DNA from: an uncultured Bordetella sp.
GTDB taxonomy: Bacteria > Pseudomonadota > Gammaproteobacteria > Burkholderiales > Burkholderiaceae_B
Length of the DNA stretch: 8,999 bases
Reading direction: 5' to 3'
Assembly (NCBI GenBank): GCA_937881145.1
Contig: CALGFL010000179.1
Coordinates: forward strand, 1-8,999
Shown: piece after piece, positions 1-5,223 of the stretch
Position numbering within the stretch: position 1 is the first letter of the stretch
Layout: each line of letters starts with the position of its first letter
Made by a program: the position numbers and the translations under genes
Notes under the pieces: model-generated
Databases searched by the model: none
What the model saw: only the letters and a program-made list of their open reading frames with translations
Told to the model about the DNA's origin: nothing

Positions 1-1136
1 GCCGCGGCCGCGGCCGATGTGCCAGGCGCCTGCAGCGCCGTGGCAGGGCCGGCGTCGCCATTGAGCGCCAGCATGCGCAGGCAGGCCATGATGAAGCCGG
101 CGTATTCGTCGGGTGCCAGCGTCAGCTCGCCGCGGCTGTGCACGGCCACGGAGTAGAACAGCTGTACGGCGTCGGCATGCAGGCGCCCGGCCAGACGCAT
201 GATGTCGGCCGTCATGGGGTCGTCGGCGGGCAGGGCGCCGGGCACGCGCTGGACGATCGCGATCTTGGACAGCAGCACGGCCAGGTCGGCCAGCGCGCCG
301 GCATACGACAGGCCACGCGTGGAGAGTTCGTCGGCCACGGCCAGCACGCCTGTCGCATCGCCGTCGCACAGGGCGTCGAGCAGCCGCGCCAGATGGCGCT
401 GGTCTATGGTGCCGAGCATGCCGCGCACCGCTTCTTCGGTGAGGTCCCCGGCGCTGTAGGCGATGGCCTGGTCGGTGAGCGACAGCGCATCGCGCATCGA
501 TCCGGCCGCGGCCTGGCCGATCAGGCGCAGGGCCGGCACTTCGAAGGGGATGCTTTCCTGGCCCAGCACGCTTTGCAGATGGCCCACGATGGCGTCGGGG
601 GGCATCTGCTTGAGGTTGAACTGCAGGCAGCGAGACAGCACCGTCACCGGGATCTTCTGCGGATCGGTCGTGGCCAGGATGAACTTGACGTGCGGCGGCG
701 GCTCTTCCAGCGTCTTGAGCATGGCGTTGAACGCATGCCCGGTGAGCATGTGCACTTCGTCGATCATGTAGACCTTGAAGCGCCCCGCGCCCGGCGCGTA
801 GACCGCCTGTTCGAGCAGCTGGGTCATTTCCTCGACGCCGCGGTTCGAGGCCGCGTCCAGCTCGAGGTAATCGACAAAGCGGCCGGCGTCGATCTCGGTG
901 CACGCGCGGCAGTGGCCGCAGGGCGTGGACGTGATGCCGGTCTCGCAGTTGAGCGATTTGGCCAGGATGCGCGACAGCGTGGTCTTGCCGACCCCGCGCG
1001 TGCCGGTGAAAAGCCAGGCGTGATGCAGGCGCTGGGTTTGCAGCGCGTGGGTCAGGGCGCGCACCACGTGATCCTGCCCGATGAGGGTGTCGAAGGATCG
1101 CGGGCGCCATTTGCGGGCCAGTACCAAATATGTCAT
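1..1136 (-). CDS. dnaX: DNA polymerase III subunit tau/gamma, N-terminal part (cut by the left window edge)
   Basis: This is the clamp-loader ATPase that opens the beta sliding clamp and organises the replicative polymerase holoenzyme. Reading from the ATG at 1136, 378 codons are visible. The protein starts MTYLVLARKWRPRSFDTLIG, the typical DnaX start. Walker A is GTRGVGKTT (residues 45-53). The zinc-binding cysteines are C64, C73, C76 and C79. Walker B is in IDEVHM (125-130), and the sensor/arginine-finger motif SRC is at 168-170. The AAA+ core and the collar domain are present. The visible end, near the left edge, is alanine-rich linker. The tau-specific C-terminus and any programmed frameshift site lie outside the window. 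No Shine-Dalgarno sequence precedes the ATG; a TACAAT box lies six bases upstream of it, so a leaderless transcript is possible. The AraC-family gene ends 21 nt upstream on the same strand. Product certain, start very likely. Confidence 0.97.
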   Translation of the reverse strand, partial: MTYLVLARKWRPRSFDTLIGQDHVVRALTHALQTQRLHHAWLFTGTRGVGKTTLSRILAKSLNCETGITSTPCGHCRACTEIDAGRFVDYLELDAASNRGVEEMTQLLEQAVYAPGAGRFKVYMIDEVHMLTGHAFNAMLKTLEEPPPHVKFILATTDPQKIPVTVLSRCLQFNLKQMPPDAIVGHLQSVLGQESIPFEVPALRLIGQAAAGSMRDALSLTDQAIAYSAGDLTEEAVRGMLGTIDQRHLARLLDALCDGDATGVLAVADELSTRGLSYAGALADLAVLLSKIAIVQRVPGALPADDPMTADIMRLAGRLHADAVQLFYSVAVHSRGELTLAPDEYAGFIMACLRMLALNGDAGPATALQAPGTSAAAA

Positions 1137-1142
1137 GGCCGG

Positions 1143-1148
1143 ATTGTA
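1143..1148 (-). promoter_or_regulatory. Possible -10 box of a leaderless dnaX promoter
   Basis: On the minus strand TACAAT (five of six matches to TATAAT) ends six bases before the dnaX ATG, so transcription would start at or next to the start codon. No convincing -35 box lies 17 bases upstream (CACTGC). It overlaps nothing else in the 21-nt gap after the AraC-family gene. Inference from sequence only. Confidence 0.35.
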
Positions 1149-1157
1149 GCCGGGCGG

Positions 1158-2075
1158 CTATTGCCGCAGTGCCTGGCGATACATATTGGGCGCCGCGCCG
1201 AACGCGTCGCGAAAACGGTGGTTGAAATGGCTGGCGTCGGCGTAGCCGCATTGCGCCGCGACCTGGGCCACGGGCAGGGCCGTGTCGCGCAGCAGGATGC
1301 GGGCGCGATCGAGCCGCTGGGCGGCGATCCAGGCATGAGGCGGCTTGCCGAACGAGGCGCGGAACATGCGGGCCAAATGGTATTCGGACAAGCAGGCGAG
1401 ATCGGCCAGTTCGCCCAGCGTCAGGCAGGTGTCCAGATGCGCGTCGATATAGTCGCGCAGGCGCCGCCGCGTCGCCACCGACAGACCGCCCTTGGGCTTG
1501 GCGCCCGAGCGCAGCACGCCCTGGCTGCGCAGCAGCTGGCTCAGCACTTCATGCGCGGTTTCGTTGCTGCGGAGCAAGCCCGCCGGATCGGTCCAGTCCT
1601 CGTTTGCCAGCGCGCGGCAAAGCGCGGCGATGCGCTCGTCTTCGAAATAGGTGCGGTCCGCCAGCGTGATCTCGCGCGGCTCGCGGTCGAGTTCGCGCAC
1701 CGCACCGCGCGCAAAGTGCTCGGGCAGAAAATAAAAGTGCATGAAATGCATGTGGCCCCGCACCCACCAGCGCGATTCGTGATCGCCCGGCAATGCGCAC
1801 AGTCGCTTGGGGGCGCCATAGATGCCCGGCATCCGCTGCCGTTCGGTGCGGTAGCCGCCGTCGATATAGCACGACAGCGTGTGATGACCCGGCTGCTGGT
1901 AGATCGTCTCGGCTTCGCGCGTCTGGCGCGTCCAGACCGCGACCGCGAGTTGGTCGCCCAGCCAGGCAAAGCGCTGGAGCGTCGCATTGGCCTGGCTCAG
2001 CGTGCGGCACACCGAATGCAGCCCGAAAGGGGTGTCGGCGGTATCGAGCGCGGGCAGGGAAGACTGGGCGGCCAT
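1158..2075 (-). CDS. AraC/XylS-family transcriptional regulator
   Basis: A 305-residue DNA-binding regulator. The C-terminal third is a standard AraC domain. The first helix-turn-helix lies around 218-240 (LTLGELADLACLSEYHLARM). The second lies around 267-289 and runs into the family signature GYADASHFNHRFRDAFGAAP (277-296). The N-terminal part (about 40-145, rich in His, Trp and Tyr, e.g. PGHHTLSCY and HMHFMHFYFLPEHF) looks like a cupin-type ligand-sensing domain; its ligand cannot be read from the sequence. The gene is divergent from the EamA-type exporter gene across 158 bp, so control of that exporter is the simplest hypothesis. It is also just upstream of dnaX on the same strand and could read into it. 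The ATG at 2075 has no clear Shine-Dalgarno sequence, so the exact start is less certain than the family. Confidence 0.93.
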   Translation of the reverse strand: MAAQSSLPALDTADTPFGLHSVCRTLSQANATLQRFAWLGDQLAVAVWTRQTREAETIYQQPGHHTLSCYIDGGYRTERQRMPGIYGAPKRLCALPGDHESRWWVRGHMHFMHFYFLPEHFARGAVRELDREPREITLADRTYFEDERIAALCRALANEDWTDPAGLLRSNETAHEVLSQLLRSQGVLRSGAKPKGGLSVATRRRLRDYIDAHLDTCLTLGELADLACLSEYHLARMFRASFGKPPHAWIAAQRLDRARILLRDTALPVAQVAAQCGYADASHFNHRFRDAFGAAPNMYRQALRQ

Positions 2076-2233
2076 CGGGAGCGAGTAAGTGAACGCAAAG
2101 GGTGGGCTGGTCGAACGAGTTTATGCCTCGATCGCACCGCGGTGGCTGCCCGCCGCGAGAAATGCGCAATCCTGGACAATCGCGCGCCCGCGCTTCGCGC
2201 CATAGTGGGCGCATCGGTTTCTTCTTCTGAACC
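2076..2233. promoter_or_regulatory. Shared intergenic region between the AraC-family gene and the exporter gene
   Basis: These 158 bp between two divergent starts must carry both promoters and probably the AraC-type operator. It includes the 8-bp palindrome ACCGCGGT (2137-2144). A TGGACA that could be a -35 for the exporter lies at 2173-2178, but the nearest -10-like sequence (CATAGT, 2201-2206) is 22 bp away, too far for a normal sigma70 promoter. That pattern is compatible with an activator-dependent promoter. No operator repeat could be defined with confidence. Confidence 0.4.
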
Positions 2234-3124
2234 ATGAACTTTCTGCTCTACATGACCACGGTCCTGATCTGGGGGACCACCTGGATTGCCATCAAATGGC
2301 AGCTCGGCGTCGTGGCGGCGCCCGTCTCGATCGCCTGGCGCTTCGGCCTGGCCGCGCTCATGATGTTCGCGCTGCTGTGTGCCGCGCGCCGCCCCCTGTG
2401 GCCGCCGCGCGCGGCGTGGCGGTATCTGTTCGCCCAGGGCTTGGCGCTCTTTTGCCTGAATTTTCTGTGCTTCTACTATGCCGAGAACATCGTGCCCAGC
2501 GGCCTGGTCGCCGTGGTGTTCTCGACCGCGCCGCTGCTCAATTCGATCAACGGGCGCCTCTTCATGGGGCGGCCGCTGCAGGCGACCACGATAGGCGGAG
2601 CGGTGCTGGGCCTGGTCGGCATCGCCTGCCTATTCCTGCAGCAGATGACGGGCCATCTCGCCGATCCGGCCACTTGGCTCGGGCTGATCGCGGCGTTTCT
2701 CGGCACGCTGTGCTTTTCGATCGGCAATCTGCTGTCCAGCCGCATGCAGTCCATGGGCCTGCATCCCTTCGCCACCAATGGCTGGGCCATGCTGATAGGC
2801 ACCGCGGTGCTGTTGATCGGCAGCGTGTCGGCCGGTTTGCCGCTGCGGGTCGAGATGGATGTGCGTTATCTCGGCGCGCTGGCCTATCTGGCCGTGGCGG
2901 GCTCGGTGATCGGCTTTACCGCCTACCTGACGCTGGTCGGACGGATCGGCCCGGAGCGGGCCGCTTATTCCACGGTTCTGTTTCCGATCGTGGCGCTGGT
3001 GGCCTCGACGCTTTTCGAAGGCTACCGCTGGACGCCGCTGACTTTCGTCGGGCTGTTGCTGGTGCTGTTGGGCAACGTCGTCGCCTTCGACCTGACCCGA
3101 CGGATATTTGCGCGGCCGGCGTAG
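2234..3124 (+). CDS. EamA-domain drug/metabolite transporter (DMT superfamily exporter)
   Basis: A 296-residue inner-membrane protein that is almost entirely hydrophobic, with the usual DMT layout of about ten membrane helices in two EamA halves (roughly 1-135 and 148-285). Family marks include IWGTTWIAIK (12-21) in helix 1, YYAENIVPSGLVAVVFSTAP (81-100) in the first half, and GPERAAYSTVLFPIVALVAS (239-258) in the second. Relatives such as RhtA, YdcZ-like proteins and RarD export amino acids or other metabolites; the substrate here cannot be read from sequence. The ATG at 2234 has no good Shine-Dalgarno sequence, yet the hydrophobic first helix starts at once, so this start is preferred. The gene is divergent from an AraC-family regulator, a common pairing for such exporters. 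A 15-bp tandem duplication repeats its last four codons and stop (see findings). Confidence 0.93.
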   Translation: MNFLLYMTTVLIWGTTWIAIKWQLGVVAAPVSIAWRFGLAALMMFALLCAARRPLWPPRAAWRYLFAQGLALFCLNFLCFYYAENIVPSGLVAVVFSTAPLLNSINGRLFMGRPLQATTIGGAVLGLVGIACLFLQQMTGHLADPATWLGLIAAFLGTLCFSIGNLLSSRMQSMGLHPFATNGWAMLIGTAVLLIGSVSAGLPLRVEMDVRYLGALAYLAVAGSVIGFTAYLTLVGRIGPERAAYSTVLFPIVALVASTLFEGYRWTPLTFVGLLLVLLGNVVAFDLTRRIFARPA

Positions 3125-3139
3125 GCGCGGCCGGCCTAA
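3110..3139 (+). repeat. 15-bp tandem duplication across the exporter stop codon
   Basis: GCGCGGCCGGC occurs at 3110-3120 and again at 3125-3135. The copies continue as GTAG and CTAA, so 13 of 15 positions match. Because the period is 15, both units read Ala-Arg-Pro-Ala-stop in the exporter frame: TAG at 3122-3124, then TAA at 3137-3139. Confidence 0.85.
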
Positions 3140-3144
3140 ACACA

Positions 3145-3178
3145 ACCGGCGCAGCGCATTGCGATGCGCTGCGCCGGT
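3145..3178. terminator. Strong hairpin between convergent exporter and ocd genes (putative bidirectional terminator)
   Basis: Perfect 15-bp arms (3145-3159 and 3164-3178) enclose the loop TGCG. It lies between the exporter stop (3124) and the ocd stop (3201), where a bidirectional terminator is expected. No T-tract follows on either strand, so it is not a classical intrinsic terminator. It might act as an mRNA 3'-end protector or a repetitive palindrome instead. Its core is copied in inverted orientation inside the end of ocd. Confidence 0.6.
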
Positions 3179-3200
3179 ACGCGGCTTCGCCTTCGACGCT

Positions 3201-4250
3201 TCAGGCGACGCGGCGCATCGCAATGCGTGCGCAATCGGGGCGCGTATGGCGGAACAGATCTTTCGGATCGTCCGAGCCAGGCACCAGTTCCACGCGTTCG
3301 CCCAGCGAGCGCTTCTGCGCCTGCTCATGCACGTAGCGCAGGGTGGAGTAGTCCTCAAGGGCAAAGCCCACGGAGTCGAACAGGGTCACCTGTCCGGCGC
3401 TCTGGCGGCCGGTCTCGGTGCCGGCCAGCACGCGCCACAGATCCACGACGGGGAAGTCCCGCGACACTTGCTGGATCTCGCCTTCGACGCGCGTCTGCGG
3501 CTCGTATTCGACGAACACGCGCGCCATGCGCAAGATGTCGGCATGCAGTTCGGTCTTGCCCGGGCAGTCGCCCCCTACGGCGTTGATGTGCATGCCCGGC
3601 TCGATCATGTCCGGCGTCAGAACGGCGGCATGGGCCTTGGCGGCGGTCACCGTCGTGACGATGTCCGCGCCGCGCACCGCCTCGGCCGTGGAGGCTGCGC
3701 GCGTAATCGCCAGCCCGGGGTAGGCCGACAAATTGCGGATCAGCTTTTCGGTGGCGCGCGGGTCCGTGTCATAGACAGCGATTTCGTCGATGCCCAGGTG
3801 GCTGTGAAAGGCCAGCGCCTGGAACTCGCTTTGCGCGCCGTTGCCGATCAACGCCATGCGGCGAGCACCGGGCCGCGCCAGCGCGCGCGCCGCCATCAGC
3901 GAAGTCGCGCTGGTGCGCAGCGCGGTCGCAACCGTCAGCTCGGACAGCAGCAGGGGGTAGCCGGTATCGGCCTCGGCCAGGACCCCGAAGCCCATCACGG
4001 TGTACAGCCCATGCCGCGTGTTGCTCGGATGGCCATTGACATACTTGAACGCATAGCGCCCGGCATTGGACACGGGCATGAGCTCGATCACGCCGTTTTC
4101 GGAGTGATTAGAGATGCGTGCCGATTTATTGAACTCCGGCCAGTGGAGGAAATCCTCCTGGATGGTGTCGGCCAGTTCCCCGATGAAGCGGCCCAATCCG
4201 ACGTCATGCACCAGGCGGGACATGGTCGAAACATCGATGAAGCGGGTCAT
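3201..4250 (-). CDS. ocd: Ornithine cyclodeaminase
   Basis: Cytoplasmic enzyme that converts L-ornithine to L-proline and ammonia with bound NAD, a route from arginine/ornithine into proline. The 349-residue protein matches the family along its length. Known active-site positions of the Pseudomonas putida enzyme are present at the same numbers: R45, E56, K69 (in FKYVNGHPSNTRHG), R112 (in ATALRTSATS) and catalytic D228 (in INAVGGDCPGKTEL). The NAD-binding loop is IGNGAQSEF (135-143), and the stretch EYEPQTRVEGEIQQ is also typical. This points to a true ornithine cyclodeaminase rather than the wider mu-crystallin/alanine dehydrogenase relatives. An in-frame ATG exists at 4319, but ATG 4250 follows AGGAG at a good distance and gives the normal N-terminus. 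Divergent from an Lrp-type gene that probably controls it. Confidence 0.95.
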   Translation of the reverse strand: MTRFIDVSTMSRLVHDVGLGRFIGELADTIQEDFLHWPEFNKSARISNHSENGVIELMPVSNAGRYAFKYVNGHPSNTRHGLYTVMGFGVLAEADTGYPLLLSELTVATALRTSATSLMAARALARPGARRMALIGNGAQSEFQALAFHSHLGIDEIAVYDTDPRATEKLIRNLSAYPGLAITRAASTAEAVRGADIVTTVTAAKAHAAVLTPDMIEPGMHINAVGGDCPGKTELHADILRMARVFVEYEPQTRVEGEIQQVSRDFPVVDLWRVLAGTETGRQSAGQVTLFDSVGFALEDYSTLRYVHEQAQKRSLGERVELVPGSDDPKDLFRHTRPDCARIAMRRVA

Positions 4251-4405
4251 GGGGTTCTCCTTGGAATCGTGCGCGCGATTTGCGGCAGTTAGGAGATTAT
4301 TTGCGCAAAGTGGTGCCAATTTGAATGGTTCAAGTTGGCAAAATATTCGCCAATACTTACAATTTGCCCATTCAAGATGTCAAAGTGACAAATGGAGCGA
4401 TATCC
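4251..4405. promoter_or_regulatory. Lrp-type operator cluster between ocd and the Lrp/AsnC gene
   Basis: An AT-rich 155-bp divergent control region with several inverted repeats: TTTGCGCAAA (4300-4309, perfect), TTGAA-TGG-TTCAA (4321-4333), TTGGC-N9-GCCAA (4335-4353) and TGTCA-AAG-TGACA (4378-4390). There is a long-range pair TTGAATGG (4321-4328) / CCATTCAA (4368-4375), and a direct repeat CAATTTG at 4317-4323 and 4360-4366, 43 bp apart (about four helical turns). Clustered, helically phased, degenerate sites are what Lrp/AsnC proteins use. The repeats are seen directly; binding by the neighbouring regulator is inferred. Confidence 0.7.
4335..4363 (+). promoter_or_regulatory. sigma70 promoter of the Lrp/AsnC-family gene
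   Basis: TTGGCA (4335-4340) and TACAAT (4358-4363) are separated by exactly 17 bp, each five of six matches to consensus. Transcription would start near 4370, giving a leader of about 36 nt. The -35 box is the left arm of the TTGGC-N9-GCCAA inverted repeat, so a protein bound there would block RNA polymerase. Autorepression, common for Lrp-family genes, is therefore likely. Confidence 0.7.
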
Positions 4406-4828
4406 ATGGACGATATCGATCGCGAGCTGATCTCGCTGTTGCGCGCCGATGCCAGGACGCCGGTCGTCATGCTGGCCAAGAAGTTGCGGATCGCGCGCGC
4501 CACCGTGCAGAACCGCATCGCCAGGCTGCAGGCCGACGGCACGATCGTCGGGTACACGGTCCGGCTCCGGCCGGAAGCCGAAGGGCACCGCATCCGCGCC
4601 CTCATGTCCATCAAGGTCGAAGGCAACGAAGAAGAAGAGGTGCGGCGCGTGCTGCGCGGCAATCCGAACGTGGTGGCTTTGCACACGACCAATGGCCGCT
4701 GGGACCTGATCGCCGAACTGCGCACCGATACGCTGGAGTCGTTCGATCGCGTGCTCAATGTGGTCCGCAGCGTTCCGGGCGTGGCCAGCACGGAAACCAG
4801 CATCCTGCTGTCCACGCACAAGATCTAG
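4406..4828 (+). CDS. Lrp/AsnC-family transcriptional regulator
   Basis: A 140-residue amino-acid-responsive DNA-binding protein of normal family length. The N-terminal winged helix-turn-helix (about 2-50) starts MDDIDRELISLLRADART and contains the recognition-helix region IARATVQNRIARLQADGTI. The C-terminal RAM/AsnC ligand domain (about 64-137) includes the turn TTNGRWDLIAEL, which in relatives lies near the effector-binding interface, and ends in the usual strand STETSILLSTHKI. The start at 4406 is preferred over an in-frame ATG at 4325 because GGAG (4394-4397) precedes it at 8 nt and because 4325 lies upstream of the likely transcription start. The divergent ocd gene makes ornithine, arginine or proline metabolism the likely control target. 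The effector is inferred, not seen. Confidence 0.94.
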   Translation: MDDIDRELISLLRADARTPVVMLAKKLRIARATVQNRIARLQADGTIVGYTVRLRPEAEGHRIRALMSIKVEGNEEEEVRRVLRGNPNVVALHTTNGRWDLIAELRTDTLESFDRVLNVVRSVPGVASTETSILLSTHKI

Positions 4829-4848
4829 GTGCGGCCGGGGAAAATGAA

Positions 4849-4871
4849 AAAGGGCGCCATCGGCGCCCTTT
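4849..4871. terminator. Intrinsic terminator shared by ffs and the Lrp-type gene
   Basis: GGGCGCC-ATC-GGCGCCC (4852-4868) is flanked by AAA on the left and TTT on the right. Read on the minus strand it ends in five Ts followed by CATTTT, a good rho-independent terminator 12 nt downstream of the SRP RNA 3' end. In the plus direction, after the Lrp-type gene, the T-run is only three long, so it should be weaker there. Confidence 0.9.
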
Positions 4872-4882
4872 AGGTATGAAGA

Positions 4883-4977
4883 GGTGAGCCTTACTTCGGC
4901 ACTGGCGCTAAACGACTATGGCTGCTTCGTTCCCGACCTGACCAGGTTCACCGCCGCACCATGCGAAGGGACCCACC
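4883..4977 (-). ncRNA. ffs: 4.5S signal recognition particle RNA (bacterial SRP RNA)
   Basis: RNA core of the signal recognition particle; it binds the Ffh M domain and targets nascent membrane proteins. The minus strand contains the conserved apical core CCTGGTCAGGTC, then GGGAACGAAGCAGCC, closely matching the E. coli 4.5S RNA core. The GGAA tetraloop (4933-4930) is closed by G-C where E. coli has C-G, a structure-preserving flip. The ends pair: GGTGGGTC near 4977 with GGCTCACC at 4890-4883, with two wobble pairs. This gives a single hairpin of about 95 nt, the usual short bacterial form. It has an extended -10 promoter upstream and an intrinsic terminator 12 nt downstream. The end positions are set by the closing helix and could shift by a few bases. 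Confidence 0.95.
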
Positions 4978-5038
4978 AATTACGAATTCTAGCAGAGCGG
5001 GCGGAGCCCGCTTGCTGGAATTCGTAATTGGTGGGTCC
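4969..5038. repeat. Large palindrome duplicating the ffs promoter and 5' end
   Basis: Perfect 21-bp arms lie at 4969-4989 and 5018-5038. The stem continues through six more pairs (two of them wobble in RNA) into an inner perfect hairpin, AGCGGGC-GGA-GCCCGCT (4996-5012), so almost all 70 bases pair. The left arm holds the first nine bases of ffs and its -10 box. The right arm is a mirror copy facing the opposite way. Confidence 0.95.
4986..4994 (-). promoter_or_regulatory. Extended -10 promoter of ffs
   Basis: On the minus strand TGC-TAGAAT forms an extended -10 element (TG one base before a five-of-six -10 box). It is placed so that transcription begins close to the GGTGGG start of the SRP RNA at 4977. 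No good -35 box is visible 17 bp upstream (CAAGCG), consistent with an extended -10 promoter. The whole element sits inside the large palindrome at 4969-5038. Confidence 0.65.
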
Positions 5039-5050
5039 TGGGGACCCACC
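5030..5050. repeat. Second inverted repeat of the ffs 5' nonamer
   Basis: GGTGGGTCC (5030-5038) and GGACCCACC (5042-5050) flank TGG. With 4969-4977 this makes three copies of the nonamer in alternating orientation within 82 bp, so 5030-5038 can pair with either neighbour. Confidence 0.9.
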
Positions 5051-5058
5051 CGTATAGG

Positions 5059-5125
5059 GCTCCCCCTCCCCAGCCCTCCCTCAGGGAGGGGGTAGGGCGG
5101 TTGCTGGGGGAGGGAGCGTTTTTTT
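5059..5125 (+). terminator. G/C-skewed hairpin with T-run, terminator-like, upstream of eda
   Basis: The C-rich arm at 5059-5074 (GCTCCCCCTCCCCAGC) pairs imperfectly with the G-rich arm at 5103-5117. Between them is a perfect CCCTCCC-TCA-GGGAGGG hairpin. The outer stem is followed by GTTTTTTT (seven Ts, 5119-5125), the form of a plus-strand intrinsic terminator. No plus-strand gene lies between it and the Lrp-type gene. It may insulate eda from upstream transcription, or end a short transcript started from the mirrored ffs promoter. The G-runs at 5084-5114 could also form a G-quadruplex. Confidence 0.55.
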
Positions 5126-5153
5126 GGGAGTAATTGGGGGCGGTCGATATACT
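5124..5153 (+). promoter_or_regulatory. Candidate eda promoter
   Basis: TTGGGA (5124-5129) and TATACT (5148-5153) are 18 bp apart. The -10 box matches five of six consensus bases and the -35 box four of six. Transcription would start near 5160, about 64 nt before the eda ATG. The -35 box overlaps the end of the T-run of the preceding hairpin. Confidence 0.5.
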
Positions 5154-5223
5154 TTTGCCGTGATCATCCCTTCTTCTTTTTGTCGCTGCCTGTTGTGTGC
5201 GGCTTGATTCCAGGAGTTTTCCC

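Noticed and set aside
138..2237. 699-codon open frame on the plus strand opposite dnaX and the AraC-family gene
   Set aside because: Its product is low-complexity (rich in His, Gln, Gly, Arg and Ala) with no recognisable domain, and it runs antisense to two clear genes. Long antisense frames are expected in high-GC DNA.
2296..3336. 346-codon frame overlapping the exporter gene in another plus frame
   Set aside because: Arg/Ala/Gly-rich translation without hydrophobic segments; the other frame gives a regular ten-helix transporter.
3108..4292. 394-codon plus-strand frame opposite ocd
   Set aside because: Antisense shadow of a gene whose active-site residues are all identifiable; composition is typical of a GC-driven false frame.
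4251..4319. Upstream ATG extending ornithine cyclodeaminase by 23 residues
   Set aside because: ATG 4250 has AGGAG at proper distance, and from it the active-site residues fall at the same numbers as in the P. putida enzyme.
4325..4405. Upstream ATG that would extend the Lrp-type protein by 27 residues
   Set aside because: It lies before the predicted transcription start and inside the operator repeats; the downstream ATG has a good ribosome site and gives the standard family length.
4969..5038. Palindrome considered as a transposon end or phage attachment site
   Set aside because: No transposase, integrase or target-site duplication is present, and the repeat content is explained by ffs sequence itself.
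4969..5050. Three copies of GGACCCACC considered as a CRISPR or iteron array
   Set aside because: Copies alternate in orientation, are only nine bases long and have unequal spacing; no cas or rep gene is near.
5155..5223. eda leader considered as a riboswitch
   Set aside because: The leader from the likely start is about 64 nt, pyrimidine-rich and without a recognisable aptamer fold.
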